From Durusdinium trenchii (Eukaryota; Sar; Dinophyceae; Suessiales; Symbiodiniaceae), in assembly GCA_963970005.1 (NCBI GenBank), contig CAXAMN010021984.1, positions 432,707 through 496,706 of the forward strand: DNA of 64,000 nucleotides. Reading direction: 5' to 3'. Under the pieces are notes generated by a model. That model saw only the letters and a program-made list of their open reading frames with translations, was not told the origin of the DNA and made no database searches. Below are positions 52,190 to 63,285 of the stretch, piece after piece. Numbering within the stretch: the stretch's first letter is position 1; the number at the start of each line of letters is the position of its first letter. Position numbers and translations under genes: made by a program.

Positions 52190-52875
52190 CGCCTGATCTT
52201 TTACATGGCGCTTGGTTCTTGTCTTTGCCAGATCAGGGATGCAGATGCAAAGGAATACTGTGTGCTGAGGTGGATTCCACGTTCACATCTTCGCTACATC
52301 AGGAGTCTCACAGACTTTGTCACGTGCCATTTTTAGAGTACACGCCCCATGTACCCTCAGAACTCTTAGCAGCAATTCCCAACAATATGTAGAAATCACC
52401 ACTTGGGATTGGTTGCCCAGAGTCTGGCTAGCCTGGCTCAAGGGCACTGTCATTTGCTCACTGCGGCGCTTGGCACGCAACCGATGGCAGGATACCTTAC
52501 TACGTGCTGGCCTTGAGGCGGCTGGATGCCAAGACAGCCAATCCAAGACGAGTGGCAACCCGTGTAGCGGAAAAGTGCTAAAAGTACAATTTGAGTGGGC
52601 GAGCAGTATTTCCCAGACATATTAACATATTGTTTGGGCATTGAGGTGTCTTTTTTTTCCTGGCATTGGCACTCCCTGAGCCCGCTTGCAATGCCTCCTG
52701 AGGTGCAACACTTGTCCGACGTCACTGCTGACCTGCCCTTGCACTCAGTTGCGCTTACACGTTGGGGTCCCAGTGGACTTTTGCGTTTTCTGGCACACTG
52801 CTGCAGAGGCTTGTCATTAAAAGTCGTCCAGATGTACTTCTGCCAGAGGCCACCACACATGAGAAGATCTAGGGA
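52190..52875 (+). CDS. Exons of an unidentified gene
   Basis: Frames at about 52411-52560 (WDWLPRVWLAWLKGTVICSL, then RNRWQDTLLRAGLEAAG) and 52675-52845 (PPEVQHLSDVTADLPLHS, then GLLRFLAHCCRGLSLK) are strongly coding. No motif is recognised. A TA microsatellite at 52888-52910 follows. Confidence 0.35.
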
Positions 52876-53059
52876 AGAGAGATTTTCTATATATATATAT
52901 ATCTATATACATTAACAATATACAAACAATTTAGAGCAAAATGTGTGCGGTTCAGAAGCTGCGGGACAGCCTAGAAGATCCTATTGACATACAGCTTCTC
53001 AAAATGAGTTCCTCCAGGCCGGAGTAAATCCAGGTGCGATAGACCAACCATTGGCAGTC

Positions 53060-54739
53060 CAGATTTGTCCAGGGTCTTGTGGAGCACATTTTCCAACTGG
53101 ACTTCAGTTTGCCGTCTGGACTTCAGTATGCAGATGTTTCATTGTGGGGCTTTGGGTCCGGCAAAGCACGATCAAGAGTGGCTGGTGTGGCTGGTGCATG
53201 CTTGGGATTTCTTTGGCCGCTGCAAGTTTCAGTCGAGGTAGGTACCTGCAAAGCCACACTGCAAACATGCATGAGCGACAGATTCACTGGCTGCTTGAGA
53301 TGGATCAATCCCCATCCGACCTGTGGTGTTCAAGCATTCTAGGATGCAGATGCAACACATCCTTCCTTCTTTCTCATGGAGCAGAATGAAGAATCCTTAC
53401 AGGTCCTTACACGGACCTATATAAGTTATATATACAGTAATATATATAAGTCTCAGATTCGGGAGCTCCTTGGGTGAGAACCATGAAGTCTGGCCTCGTC
53501 CATGCGCCATGGCCATGAAGGATGGCTCTAAGTACCGGGTGCGAGCCCGGAGCCTGACGAGCATGCCTGAGGGAGATCCAGGCGATAGTTGGAATGCAGG
53601 CTGGGAGTGGAATCTGTTCCATGCGCTGTAGCTCCGCCAATAAGGATTAAAAGCTGTCTCGACACAAGCACAGTCCATCAAACAAGTACGTAGGGATCTC
53701 TCCAAGTGCCGCGCTGCCCAGTCTCGGCCGTCGTGGAGATGGAGAGCTTTGGCCCTCCAGAGGGGAAGAAAGCGCGCGACTCCCGTTGGGCGACTTGGGC
53801 CAGCTGCTTGCCGTGTTGGACGGAGGATGACAAGGTGCGTGGACCGGAGCGGTGTGTGTTAAAAAAATAGGGAGGCATCCCATCCCAGTTCGAAAATAGA
53901 ACAGAGCCAGGGGGATCCAGGGGGTCCCTCGATTCAAAAACATACCCAAATACGTCCAACTACCCCAAATACATCCAATTACCCTCAATCGTCCCGCAGC
54001 CCAGCTTTGGAATTGCAGGCCTCTGAGTCCTGCCTCGACAGGACCTGGCCTCTTGGCGCCTCTCAGACGCTGAACGAGCTAAAGCCAGGGAATGCCTGGC
54101 AGAGGCCCGGAGAACCAGCAAAGATGGATATCACAGACCTTCCATGTGCTTCATACGCCAGGAGCCGCACATGCTTTGATGGATGTCAGCAAATGGAATA
54201 TATTGTGCGGTTTCGTTTTTGCACGTTTGGGGCAGTTTCAGATCAAGTAGGTTTGGCATTTGTCATGGGAGCTTGTGTTGCCCTGACTGCTTTTGCTAGG
54301 ACATCCTCACGGGCAAATGGGCACACTTTCAGCTCGGCACTGGGAACGAGAAGAAGCCCCGGCAAACCGAAAGCAAAAGCAAGCAAGTACCCATGAGGCG
54401 ACCCGTGCTTCTTCGTTTTACTGTATGGCACGGTGCCCTTCAATCATTTTGGCTTATTTGATGATCAACATACTGATACATGCTGCAACAATTTGTATTG
54501 TGCGTTTGGTTCAGCCACATGTCACTATATAGCCTACTTCGCCATTCGCGGTGAGGCCAATCCATGAAGAGCCGGAGCAGTTGGACGGTTGCCCCTTCTG
54601 TGCGTCTCACGTGCCTGAGGCAGCGGATGTCCTACGCTTCGAGACACTCGGCTTGGAGGGGAACGCTGTCACAGCACTGCTTCGCTGCTTCGGGGGGTTC
54701 TCCGGCCAGAAAAGGCCAGATGCATGTTTCGGATCATAA
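53060..54739 (+). CDS. Protein with possible fibronectin-III-like segment, multi-exon
   Basis: Exons at about 53075-53237 (two frames plausible), 53486-53631, 53692-53870, 54040-54130, 54340-54420 and 54543-54739. The 53486-53631 exon contains MKDGSKYRVRARSLTSM and ends DSWNAGWEW, like the Y-x-V-R-A-x-x strand and W-S loop of a fibronectin-III domain. The next has SAVVEMESFGPPEGKKARD. Later exons are helical (SDAERAKARECLAEARRTS; RHWEREEAPANRKQKQAST). The last has PFCASHVPEAADVLRFETLG and ends at TAA 54739. The order of an adhesion-like module, a charged helix and a C-terminal tail is speculative. Several bases are open in all three frames, so the reading is uncertain. Confidence 0.35.
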
Positions 54740-54841
54740 TGGAATATGTATGGATTCCAATGCACTGGCTCATGTTGGCTCAAGATTCATTTGTTTCACC
54801 TTTTTTAATTTTAGAGCCTTCTTTTTTGTTTCTTTTTGGCA

Positions 54842-55948
54842 ATGGCGCGATCATTCCGGGTCGTTTTGGCCAGCTTGGGAGGTGAGGACTTATGCACCAT
54901 GGAGGTCCCGTATAGTACCAAAGCAACGGAGCTGAAGCACAACGTGGCACGGGAATTGGCTTTGTATCCGTACACCTTCAAACTCATTGCCGCTTCGGGT
55001 GCGGCGGTGGAGGGCAATGAGTGTATCAGACATTTCGCTGAAGATGGACGCATCGATCTCACAGTGGTCAAGATCGATGGCATACCAAGTCCGGATTCGC
55101 GAGGCTATGTGCAGTTGCAGGCACAACCTACGGGGGCCCCAGTTCAGATTAGCCGCACCTTCTTGAGGACCAAACAAGCCGTGGGTGCCTTTCTTTTCGT
55201 TGCTCTTGGCCGCTGCCTTCTCTTTCCGCGAAAGCTCTCCAAGAACCCTCGCACGCTGACGAGACGGCGGCGTTGTTTTTGGGCGGTCTCATACGTCGTG
55301 TACCTCTTGGAGGCGTTGCTGTTGAACCGTACCGCTAAGGGGCTCATGCTCCTGAAGCAGACAGATAGCATTTTGGAATATATTGAAAAAATCAAATCCT
55401 GTCGACCAGCCCCAGAGCTGAATGCCCAGTGCTACCATATAGAAACTCGCACCCAGGTTATTACCAATGAGGATGGTACTATCGATACAGAGACCTATGA
55501 AGTTCGTGTCGACACCGCCCGATTCTTGGAGCCACTCAGGGTCTCACACTGGACAGATGTGACTGGTGATGTGATGTATGGCCTACGATATTTCCCGTTG
55601 TTTCAAGTTCACTTTGATGTCAAGTGGGAGGCGGCAGATGAAAGGACCCATAGGGATCATCAGCAGCAGCGGGAGCAATTGCATGTGCGGGCACAGGCAG
55701 CTGATGATAGCCATGACATTTCAGAGAAGCTCCGTTTGATTGATGAGGATGGACAAGAGTGCACTTTTCGCAGCGACATGATTGGGACAACTGGAGGTTC
55801 TTTTCCAGTGTGGCTGGGCTATTTTCCCTACGCCGTGTGTTGCTTCCTTGGTTTGAGCTGGCCTTACCGCTACTGTTTGTCACAGCAGGCCATCAAGGGT
55901 GATCTGATTTTTCGAAAACAAGTTTGGTCCCATGCGCTGGAGAACTAG
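54842..55948 (+). CDS. Ubiquitin-like domain fused to TMEM151-like membrane protein
   Basis: One unbroken exon of 368 codons from the ATG at 54842 to TAG. Residues 4-75 (SFRVVLASLGGEDLCTMEV, STKATELKHNVARELALYP, then FKLIAASGAAVEGNE) look like a ubiquitin-fold, as found at the start of many dinoflagellate proteins. After a linker come membrane segments near 108-126 (AVGAFLFVALGRCLLF) and 143-160 (FWAVSYVVYLLEALLL). From residue 197 the TMEM151 signature appears: CYHIETRTQVITNEDGT, then TYEVRV and WTDVTGD. A last hydrophobic segment (GYFPYAVCCFLGLSWPYRY) lies near 320-340. TMEM151 proteins are conserved but of unknown function. A ubiquitin-like head is not part of the animal family as I know it. 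The gene is intronless, unlike its neighbours, and starts about 100 bases after the previous stop. Confidence 0.72.
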   Translation: MARSFRVVLASLGGEDLCTMEVPYSTKATELKHNVARELALYPYTFKLIAASGAAVEGNECIRHFAEDGRIDLTVVKIDGIPSPDSRGYVQLQAQPTGAPVQISRTFLRTKQAVGAFLFVALGRCLLFPRKLSKNPRTLTRRRRCFWAVSYVVYLLEALLLNRTAKGLMLLKQTDSILEYIEKIKSCRPAPELNAQCYHIETRTQVITNEDGTIDTETYEVRVDTARFLEPLRVSHWTDVTGDVMYGLRYFPLFQVHFDVKWEAADERTHRDHQQQREQLHVRAQAADDSHDISEKLRLIDEDGQECTFRSDMIGTTGGSFPVWLGYFPYAVCCFLGLSWPYRYCLSQQAIKGDLIFRKQVWSHALEN

Positions 55949-56600
55949 GTAACTAGCCGCCCCCGACTAGCTTTCAGGCTGCGCGTCATAGTGCTCAAAG
56001 AAGACTTGGAGGCCAATGTGCCCCAAGTTCAGGCCTTGTTGGGCAAGTCGTGGGCCAAAATCCTCAGCCACTTATAAGAACCGGCAGTTCGTGACAAGAA
56101 CATACAATAATTCTGGGATTCCAAGCACCATTACTATTTCGATAGCCTTTACATGCCTTTACCGAACCACCAGCTGTTTTACTAAGGAGTTTACAGTAAC
56201 ACTACAAGCCTTACAACACCAGATCAATGATTTTAAAAATGATCTTGGACTTCCAGGGAGAAGTATACAAGTTGGTTGCATGTGCACTTGTTTGTTTCTT
56301 CCCAGGAAAATCCCGAACGGCGAGGCGAGCCGGGTGGCCGGAGCCAGTTTCGCTGGCGTTTTTTCGCTGTTTTGCTGACTGCCAGGGGGAATCCCAGGGC
56401 ACTGAGACCATGCTGATGGCCAACTTTTGGAAGGACCGGCTGAGCGTTCTTATATGCTATAGATAAACATACTACAGTTTAAAGATGCATACTAGCTATT
56501 ATAGTTCTACAGTTTATGATGTAATTATACTAATTGATTTGATTAATCTAAATCTGTGCCACGTGTGTGTGTGTATGTGTCGGGTGTAGTGGGCTATCCC
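55949..56600. other. Spacer, no firm gene
   Basis: AT-rich sequence at 56450-56560 and a GTGTGTGTGTATGTG tract at about 56563-56580. The open frame at 56016-56378 lacks coding bias. Confidence 0.4.
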
Positions 56601-56602
56601 AG

Positions 56603-59600
56603 CATCCCCACCTGCTCCAGTATGATGCCTACGAGACCCTCATGGTGGCAGGGCATCAGTTGAAGAATGACTGGTCACGACCGAATGGTCGGCCCTGGCA
56701 GGTCCGTGTAGCGCCTTGGGTCGATTCATTTGTTGGAGCGTACACGCGATGACCCCCTAAGAAGGACATGGTAGCAGTTTTTTAAACTCCAACTTTGCAG
56801 TGTTGAAGGAAACATTACTATGAAGGAAAACAAATGAACAATATATTAAAGACGGTTGAAGAGCTGCAGAATCTTGCCGACCATGCTTTGTGTTGCTTTT
56901 TGAGGAGGTATATTCTATCACATCCCAAGCCTTATGATTTTGGGTGATACGCGCGCCCATTGCAGCCCAGGTTCGCAACATCTACCCCAGCATGAGCGTG
57001 CCACGGGAGTACTATGATGATGGTTGCGACACTGGCTTTCTGGATGACCGTGCTGGCAACATGATCAACCCCAGAGTTGGGCACCCCTTGTATTTGCAGG
57101 CGCTGGGGCACCACTCGACTCTTTCTCGTTTGGTTCCGAAGGCCCAGAGGAAGGCCACATGAGACCTAATAATTCAATATTGATGACCTTGAATAGCAGG
57201 CTGGCGAGTCACAGGTGCCAGTCCAAATCGTGTTTGAGAACAGGTGCCCGGCGTCGGCTTTAATGATGTGGTCATCGAGACGCCTCTCCACAACATGTGC
57301 GCGGCACTGGAGCAAGAGGAGTGCCATGCCACAATTAGCCAAAGTTGGATTGCGGTGTGTACAGTTTAGATGAGTTTAGCAATAAAAGCGATCCACATTT
57401 ATGAGGTTTTGGAGTGTTTTCCATAGGAAACGACTGGGATGAGGTGCATAGCCTTGGCGCTCCGTGCCATTGTGATCCGTGGCCAGCAATTGCTATCGAA
57501 TCCCCTTGTGGGATACGTCACCGCGCCACGGCTCGAAGGTTGCTCTTTCAATTCCACGAATCCCCCAGGAGAAATGAGCTCGCAAACTTGGGCCATGAGC
57601 TGGAAAGATACACTCGAGATCACTCGAGTTATTCCACTCCAGAAGGAATCATCATCGGTAAGTGCAGGCCTGCTGTCAACCTTCACTAGAAACTACCACA
57701 GGTTGAGGGCACAACCTCTCAGCTCCATCCATGTTCTGGTGATGGCACCTCACCGGCAGGGCGTTCGTGGGTTGTTTTCGAAGCCCGAGGTGTTTAAGCA
57801 GCACAAGTGCGGCAGCATCGTGCATGCTCACTGGCAGATTATCACGACGCCCTTCGTCCCCAGCTCCGTGGATGTTCCTGGGGCTGAAGATTAGACCATG
57901 TCCAGTCTACCCATAATGAGTGACATCAGTTCCAATGTTATGTTCTTCTTCCACATGATCACAGATCTTTTTCCTTCGCCACAGAGGTGCAACTTATTCG
58001 GGCAGCACGCCTGAAGCAACGCTTTGGGCTTTGCGTGGGCTGTCAAGTGCTTGTGTCAGCCCCAACCGGGGTACCTTGGTTGGCAAGTTCAATGGCAAGA
58101 CGGTCTAGGTTCATGAAAGCTCTCAACCTTGACTGAAGTCACATGACATGAAATACATCAAAGGATAATAACTACTCGGGAACCCCTTTGGTTTCTTTTG
58201 ATTCAGTGGTCGTAAGCTACAAAGTACTGCATATGCTTGTCAAGGCAACACAGGTACAGTTGCTGTATGTACTTTGTGTTTGTTTTTTCTTCGGATCGAC
58301 TTGCCAGCAGGACATGCTGTCAAGGACTGCCTCAGAAGGCAAATGGACTATGGTCAATGGACAAAATCCTTCACCACTTGGAAAACCATACAGCATCACA
58401 CGCAGGAATCCCAAAATAACATTTTAGCGGGGTTGTGTGCATCAACAGTAGCAACAGTAGCACTGCCCTAGTAACCACATGATTTGTGTCCTTTCGCCTT
58501 GCAACCATTGCCCAACTCCCATCTTTTTACTGTGGAAGCAGATGCTGTCGGTGTTTGAAACCTACGGTTGTCACCGGCGCCACGTCGTGACCGAGACCGA
58601 CTTGGCCTCGGAGCGCTTGGTTCTGGAAACGGAGCACTTCGTGGTCTCCGCGCCCTTCGCCTGCCGCGAGCGCTGGCGCCTTTACTTGGCGCCCAAGCGG
58701 CACTCTCCAGTGGCTGGGCGGCAAGTTGGAACAGGCGCCAAGAGGTCAGGGGATCAACTCCAAGGGATCAACTCCAATGGCCTCAAATGTTTTTAGTTAG
58801 ATATGCAGAATCTAAATTTTTGACCATTGTGGACGTGGAATTGAAAGGCAGACTTCCCCACATGAATCTCACGAGCCCCACTGTAAGACTGAAACAAGCA
58901 AGCCAACTTGTGGTTGAATCATGGTGTGTCATTTCGGAAAATGGTCTCCGCTTGACAAACTTCAAGGGTGGGCATGTATGTTCCAAACCTGGCCAGACCT
59001 ATGGACAAAAGGTCAGACAGTCAAAGCTGAGCTGGTGGCTCTCTCTCTTGGAATTGTCTACATGGTGAGACAGCCTCAGCTTCCGTGCTTGAGGACTTCT
59101 TTCAAATCTTGCCCCTGGAGCTGGAGGATTAGCACATGTGCTGAAGCGAGTGCTTCAAATGTCCCTTGGCGCTCATCAAGCTGAAACTCTTCACTCGTGT
59201 TTGGGATTTCGGCATGCTGGATGCAAACTCCTCGTGCGAGTCATGTTCACCGACTGCTACGGCAGATGTTATCGACGTAGGCAAGCTGAAAGAATGGAGG
59301 TACATCACATGAAGTCTCACCGAACTATTGCCAAAGCGGACGAAGAAGTTGGGTGAGACCGAAAATTTGTACGCAGTCCTCAGCCTGAACGCCAGGTATT
59401 ATTTTAAGCTGGACGACTGCCCTTTCAACATTGCTGTGTGGACTAGACCGAGTTGTGAGACCCAGCGCAGCAGCTGGTTTCACAAATTCAGGAGAGGGGG
59501 AATTTGCCTGGGTTTGCGTATTGTGACTCCCCTCACGGATTCCTGCCAGAGATCGGCGTTGAATATGCTGCAAACAAACTGGGTCTAGAAATCTTTACAA

Positions 59601-60008
59601 CTTCACATCGATCTGCCGAGACCAGATGCATTGATTGTGGAGGGTTCACAGTTTCAGGATGTTTGAGGCCTAAGAATGTGCTGAAATTCGTTGGAATTCG
59701 CCAGGCTTTGTGGTGGGTCTGAGAGTTCCTTGGCATGCCTGGCAGACGCATGCATATCACGTCTAGAGAGTTTCAAGGATTGTGCACTGGCCAGATTGGA
59801 AATTGGCCGATGTTTCAGTTCTGATAGTAGGTTACAACTACTTTCACTGGTACATCGGCTTCTACCCGCGGGGCAAAGCTGTCCCGCAGGGCTTCAAGAA
59901 TGCTACGGCCGGCTGGCTGCAAGTGCATGAGAATCAAGCGATGTGGGGTCCACAAGTTGAGCAATCCCACAGGCCTTCTGATGGTTCTGTCATTTTGACT
60001 GGGGATTG
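56603..60008 (+). CDS. Galactose-1-phosphate uridylyltransferase / ADP-glucose phosphorylase-like protein
   Basis: Many short exons join in phase: 56603-56701 (ends NGRPWQ, CAG|GT donor), 56971-57160 (VRNIYPSMSVPREYYDDG), 57244-57354 (GVGFNDVVIETPLHNM), 57427 to about 57525 (CIALALRAIVIRGQQLL), about 57783-57890 (VFKQHKCGSIVHAHWQIIT), 57985-58070 (IRAARLKQRFGLCVGC), 58543-58720 (RLVLETEHFVVSAPFACR, then LYLAPKRHSP), about 59080-59123, 59138-59220 (AHVLKRVLQM) and 59500-60008 (pieces such as YNYFHWYIGFYPRG). The order W-x-V-R-x-x-x-YP, DVxIExxxH, H-x-H-x-Q and E-H-F-x-x-x-x-P-x-x-x-R is that of GalT-type nucleotidyltransferases; the catalytic histidine is in VHAHWQ. These enzymes move a nucleotide group between sugar phosphates or phosphorylate ADP-glucose; the exact substrate cannot be told. 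The N-terminus (zinc cysteines) is not visible. Confidence 0.75.
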
Positions 60009-61165
60009 ATTCTGTCATATTCTGTCCACTTAGCAGCAGTCAATACTCCTGCCAAGGACATTGCACCCATGAAGAATCTTCCAGCTGCTTGGCTGTGTCG
60101 AGCCTAAAGTAGGCAAAAAGATGCCACCAACAAATGAAGAAAGGCAAGAGCACGAGAAGCTCAGATGCCCCTAAACATGTTTGAAGATCCCAGAAGCTTG
60201 GTGACACTGCTAGTGAGAGGGGTCCTGGAGTCCTACCTCTGACAGATCCCGAGGAAGACGATGCCATGATCATGCGGCAGTGGCTGGCGGAGCTAGAGAT
60301 GGTCAGGAACTAAGTGACCTGATGGGAGTTGGAGTTGGTCAAATCTGTTGGTCGGTTTTTGGTACTATTCTGCTTTACCATTCAGTTGAATAGTTTTGAA
60401 GCCAAATGGTAGTGGTTTGCCTTTCGCAGTGATTGACAGTTGAGTGTGATATATTATTAAGAGATGACCCTGTAGATGAAGTTAGGTGGTCATAACATGT
60501 CATAACAATGCCTTCCATGATTCAAGGCATCAGGAAAACCTCCGCAGAATCTCTTGTGTGCTTTGATGATCTGACCGCAGATTCACTCATCGTGAGGCCG
60601 GAGATTCCCCATCCACCTGACTGAGCGAAGGTGGAGTGAACGGCGGATGTTAGCGCTAGCAGCATTTTCCAAAGAGACCAGGTAGCACTGCAAAAATGCA
60701 ATGCTAAAGTTGGTCTCTTAGCTCTAGGAGTCATTCAGACTTTGGCCTTTGCGATTTACGAAAAGGGTGCCGGAAGCTCTAGCCGCTCGCCCGCTCTTCT
60801 TAGGCTTTGCCTCCACTGCTTCGTGGCTAACCTTCTGCCTTTGTTCGAGTTTTGAGGTCAGAGGTGTTGGGCCGGTCAGGACCTTAAAATTCTCAGAGCT
60901 TTAAAAAAAGACCAGGAAGGCCCGGAGGGCGGCCTTCCTGGGCATCGCGTTTCGATGGCCTTCTTTCTAAGACCCTTTCTGCGACGTCTTTGGGTCCCGT
61001 GGATTGATGCTCCTTGGCCCAAACGTGGTGCCATGACGCCCAACCCTTGGCCGTTGGACTGTTTCAGATGTGGGGGCCTTTGTTAAGCTTTGCATCTACA
61101 AATGTGTAAAATTCAAAGCCATTCCGTGACCGTGTCACAATGAAGACTACCTGGTGCGATACATG
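60009..61165. other. No firm gene
   Basis: Spacer with no motif. An imperfect inverted pair GACCAGGAAGGCC / GGCCTTCCTGG is present near 60912-60942, which could form a hairpin. A minus-strand frame at 60522-60734 has no support. Confidence 0.4.
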
Positions 61166-61170
61166 AACCG

Positions 61171-61407
61171 TTGGACGCGGAGCCATGGGACATTGGCACC
61201 ATTCACTTCAACATTTTGAGGCTGCAAGGGTGTGTGTGTTCCCAGGTCGTTTCGATCTTGGCGGCAGCCTATCATCTTGGGGATGAATTGAAAAGACTCA
61301 CCATGTCTACAAGCCAAGGCCCTGATGCCATTCTACATAGCAGATGCACCTGGGCAGCACTGCACTATGTGGACTCTCCAAAGCTTGCTCCAAGTAGCAC
61401 GTCGTAA
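61171..61407 (+). CDS. Possible exon, unidentified
   Basis: A 78-codon frame (DAEPWDIGTIHFNILRLQ, later LAAAYHLGDELKRLTMSTS) is coding-like but may be two exons around a short intron. No motif. Confidence 0.3.
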   Translation: MDAEPWDIGTIHFNILRLQGCVCSQVVSILAAAYHLGDELKRLTMSTSQGPDAILHSRCTWAALHYVDSPKLAPSSTS

Positions 61408-61838
61408 CCTTCAGAAGCTCAAAGTTTTGAGCAAGAGAAATGAACACCTGCAGCTGTAGTCATCCCTTGTGTACAGAGTGAAGTTGCCTTGCGGAGCAGC
61501 TCAGGATGTCTTTGCCGGCAGCCTCTCCGATTTGCGTGGCCTTGGCGGATTGGGAAGGGCTCCAGCACTCTTCCAAGTGTTTAATAGTTGTACATCCTAA
61601 GCCCTTTTGGAAGTGCCAGAATGCCAAAAAAGGCTACGTGCCTCGTCCCCAATGCTAGCTCCATGGCAGGCCAGCTCCGATGGCCGTGGAATGCCGTGCG
61701 GCCCATTGGTAGCAACACAGCTGGAATAACACTCGAGGCTTCTCGATGGACATTGACAGACTGAGTTCTTTCTCCGAAAAGAGCTTCAAACACAATTTAG
61801 ACATAAATTGCACCCACCTTAGCCTATGAATGATATGA

Positions 61839-61995
61839 ATGCCCCCCAGATCGGCATCCATTGTCAACTGGCACCTGTTGATGTTGCAAGGCACTATGGG
61901 CAGAGCCTCCGTTCATGTACATCGTTGGCTGGTGCGAGCCTTAGGTTGGCTCCCCCTGGGTGCGGTCAATGCGTTCAAAAAGGCGAGGCGGATCG
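61839..61995 (+). CDS. Possible exon, unidentified
   Basis: Frame with GRASVHVHRWLVRALGWLPL then GAVNAFKKARRI, basic and helical. It runs into the repeat at 61998. An alternative frame is open. Confidence 0.28.
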
Positions 61996-61997
61996 AC

Positions 61998-62112
61998 AGC
62001 ATAGGAACAAGGACGCTACTAGAGGCTCCTGGCCTTTACTACTAGGAGCAAGAAGCAGGGGGCTCCTGGCATCGCTACTAGTAACAAGAAGCTAGTAGGA
62101 ACAAGGACGCAC
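61998..62112 (+). repeat. Dispersed repeat family A, direct copy
   Basis: Contains GGAACAAGGACGCTACTAG, GGCTCCTGGCATCGCTACTAG and CTAGTAACAAGAAGCTAGTA in the same orientation as the array at 15229-15795. Confidence 0.85.
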
Positions 62113-62227
62113 CTGGAACCCTCCAGCAATATCCAGCAACTAAAGCGTCTACTCCGAGGCCCCCTTCCTGCCATGGTATCCGCTCCTTTTCGCCTTCAGG
62201 CCACATTTGCTTCGACTGGTTTGAGCA

Positions 62228-62704
62228 GTGTTGTTGGTTTGTTTTCTCGAACCGCAAGGCGAAACGTGCCAAGCACTTAGTGGGCTTCAGGTGTCAGGTG
62301 TCAGATGTCAGGTAGCTTGTTTACTTGGAGGCAGTTCCAAATCACAGGCATCAGTGGTGGTGAATTGCTGGCACCAGTTGTGCGTTTGCACATTCAGCCA
62401 CCAGTTGATGCCAGCAGCTTCCTCCACTGGGCGTACGGTAAAGCCTGGTAAAGCATGGGCTTTTGCAGCTGGATGTTGTGGAATTGGAGCAAGTCTTCTG
62501 GACATAATGCTGAGGTATGACCTGACCGACAAGCTTTTGGAACCTGCTCGGAATCAGGCCGGGCAGAAGGCTATGTCGGAGTCCAAAGCTAATCAGCTAA
62601 TGAACAACTCTCAATGGACTCTGTTCGTCTCCAGAAGCTCACCTCAGAAAAAATGGAGTGAATGCTTGCGTCGCTACCTTGAAATTGCTGCGAGCAGAAA
62701 ATAA
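62228..62704 (+). CDS. Possible exon(s), unidentified
   Basis: A 158-codon open frame ends with KANQLMNNSQWTLFVSRS and WSECLRRYLEIAASRK. Only the second half (from about 62510) looks coding. An alternative short exon LDVVELEQVFWT follows a CAG acceptor at 62469. Repeated AGGTGTCAGATGTCAGGTA near 62287-62312 suggests the first part is not coding. Confidence 0.3.
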   Translation: MLLVCFLEPQGETCQALSGLQVSGVRCQVACLLGGSSKSQASVVVNCWHQLCVCTFSHQLMPAASSTGRTVKPGKAWAFAAGCCGIGASLLDIMLRYDLTDKLLEPARNQAGQKAMSESKANQLMNNSQWTLFVSRSSPQKKWSECLRRYLEIAASRK

Positions 62705-63135
62705 TGAAAATACGAGGTTCACTGAATGATGGTGAACAAGGCAGCTAGGTTTGATTGACGAGAATCAGAATGCATACTAATATCAATGTATCAAAGTGAT
62801 CGCAATGATGTATTTTGTGAATGAATGTAGCATGGACATTCTTATGGAAATGGAATGCGATCGTCAATGCGAAAGCGAATGACAAGGGAATCTGAACAAT
62901 ACCCAACGTACACCTCAGGCATGCCGGACAATTGGCGGTGACCAACTTGTGTTGTCATGCGGAAGCATGTAGACACGGCCGCAATTCTCAATTGAAAGAT
63001 GTATATCAATGGACGAATCTGACATACAACCTCCTCCTCCTGGGACAAAACTCTAGAGGACCCAAACATGGACAGGCCATGACAGGCCCTTTGCCAAAGT
63101 GAGAGCCTATGAAAGCCTTACTGGTGAACCCCCCC

Positions 63136-63285
63136 AAGTCTTTCCCGTCCCTTGTGGCGGTGCAGGTGCCTGGTGGCCGTTACAGCTCAGCCATTGTGGA
63201 AGCTGCATGCGCTTCCGCCTTGAGGCACCGGTACCACGTGCCAGTGGTATGTGGAGAGATGTTTCACATCGAAGGCCCGAAGTGA
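63136..63285 (+). CDS. Exon of an unidentified gene
   Basis: A strong frame reads KSFPSLVAVQVPGGRYSS, then AIVEAACASALRHRYHVPVV and GEMFHIEGPK to TGA. The stop may be intronic. It has the look of an alpha/beta enzyme core, but I cannot name it. Confidence 0.4.
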   Translation, partial: KSFPSLVAVQVPGGRYSSAIVEAACASALRHRYHVPVVCGEMFHIEGPK

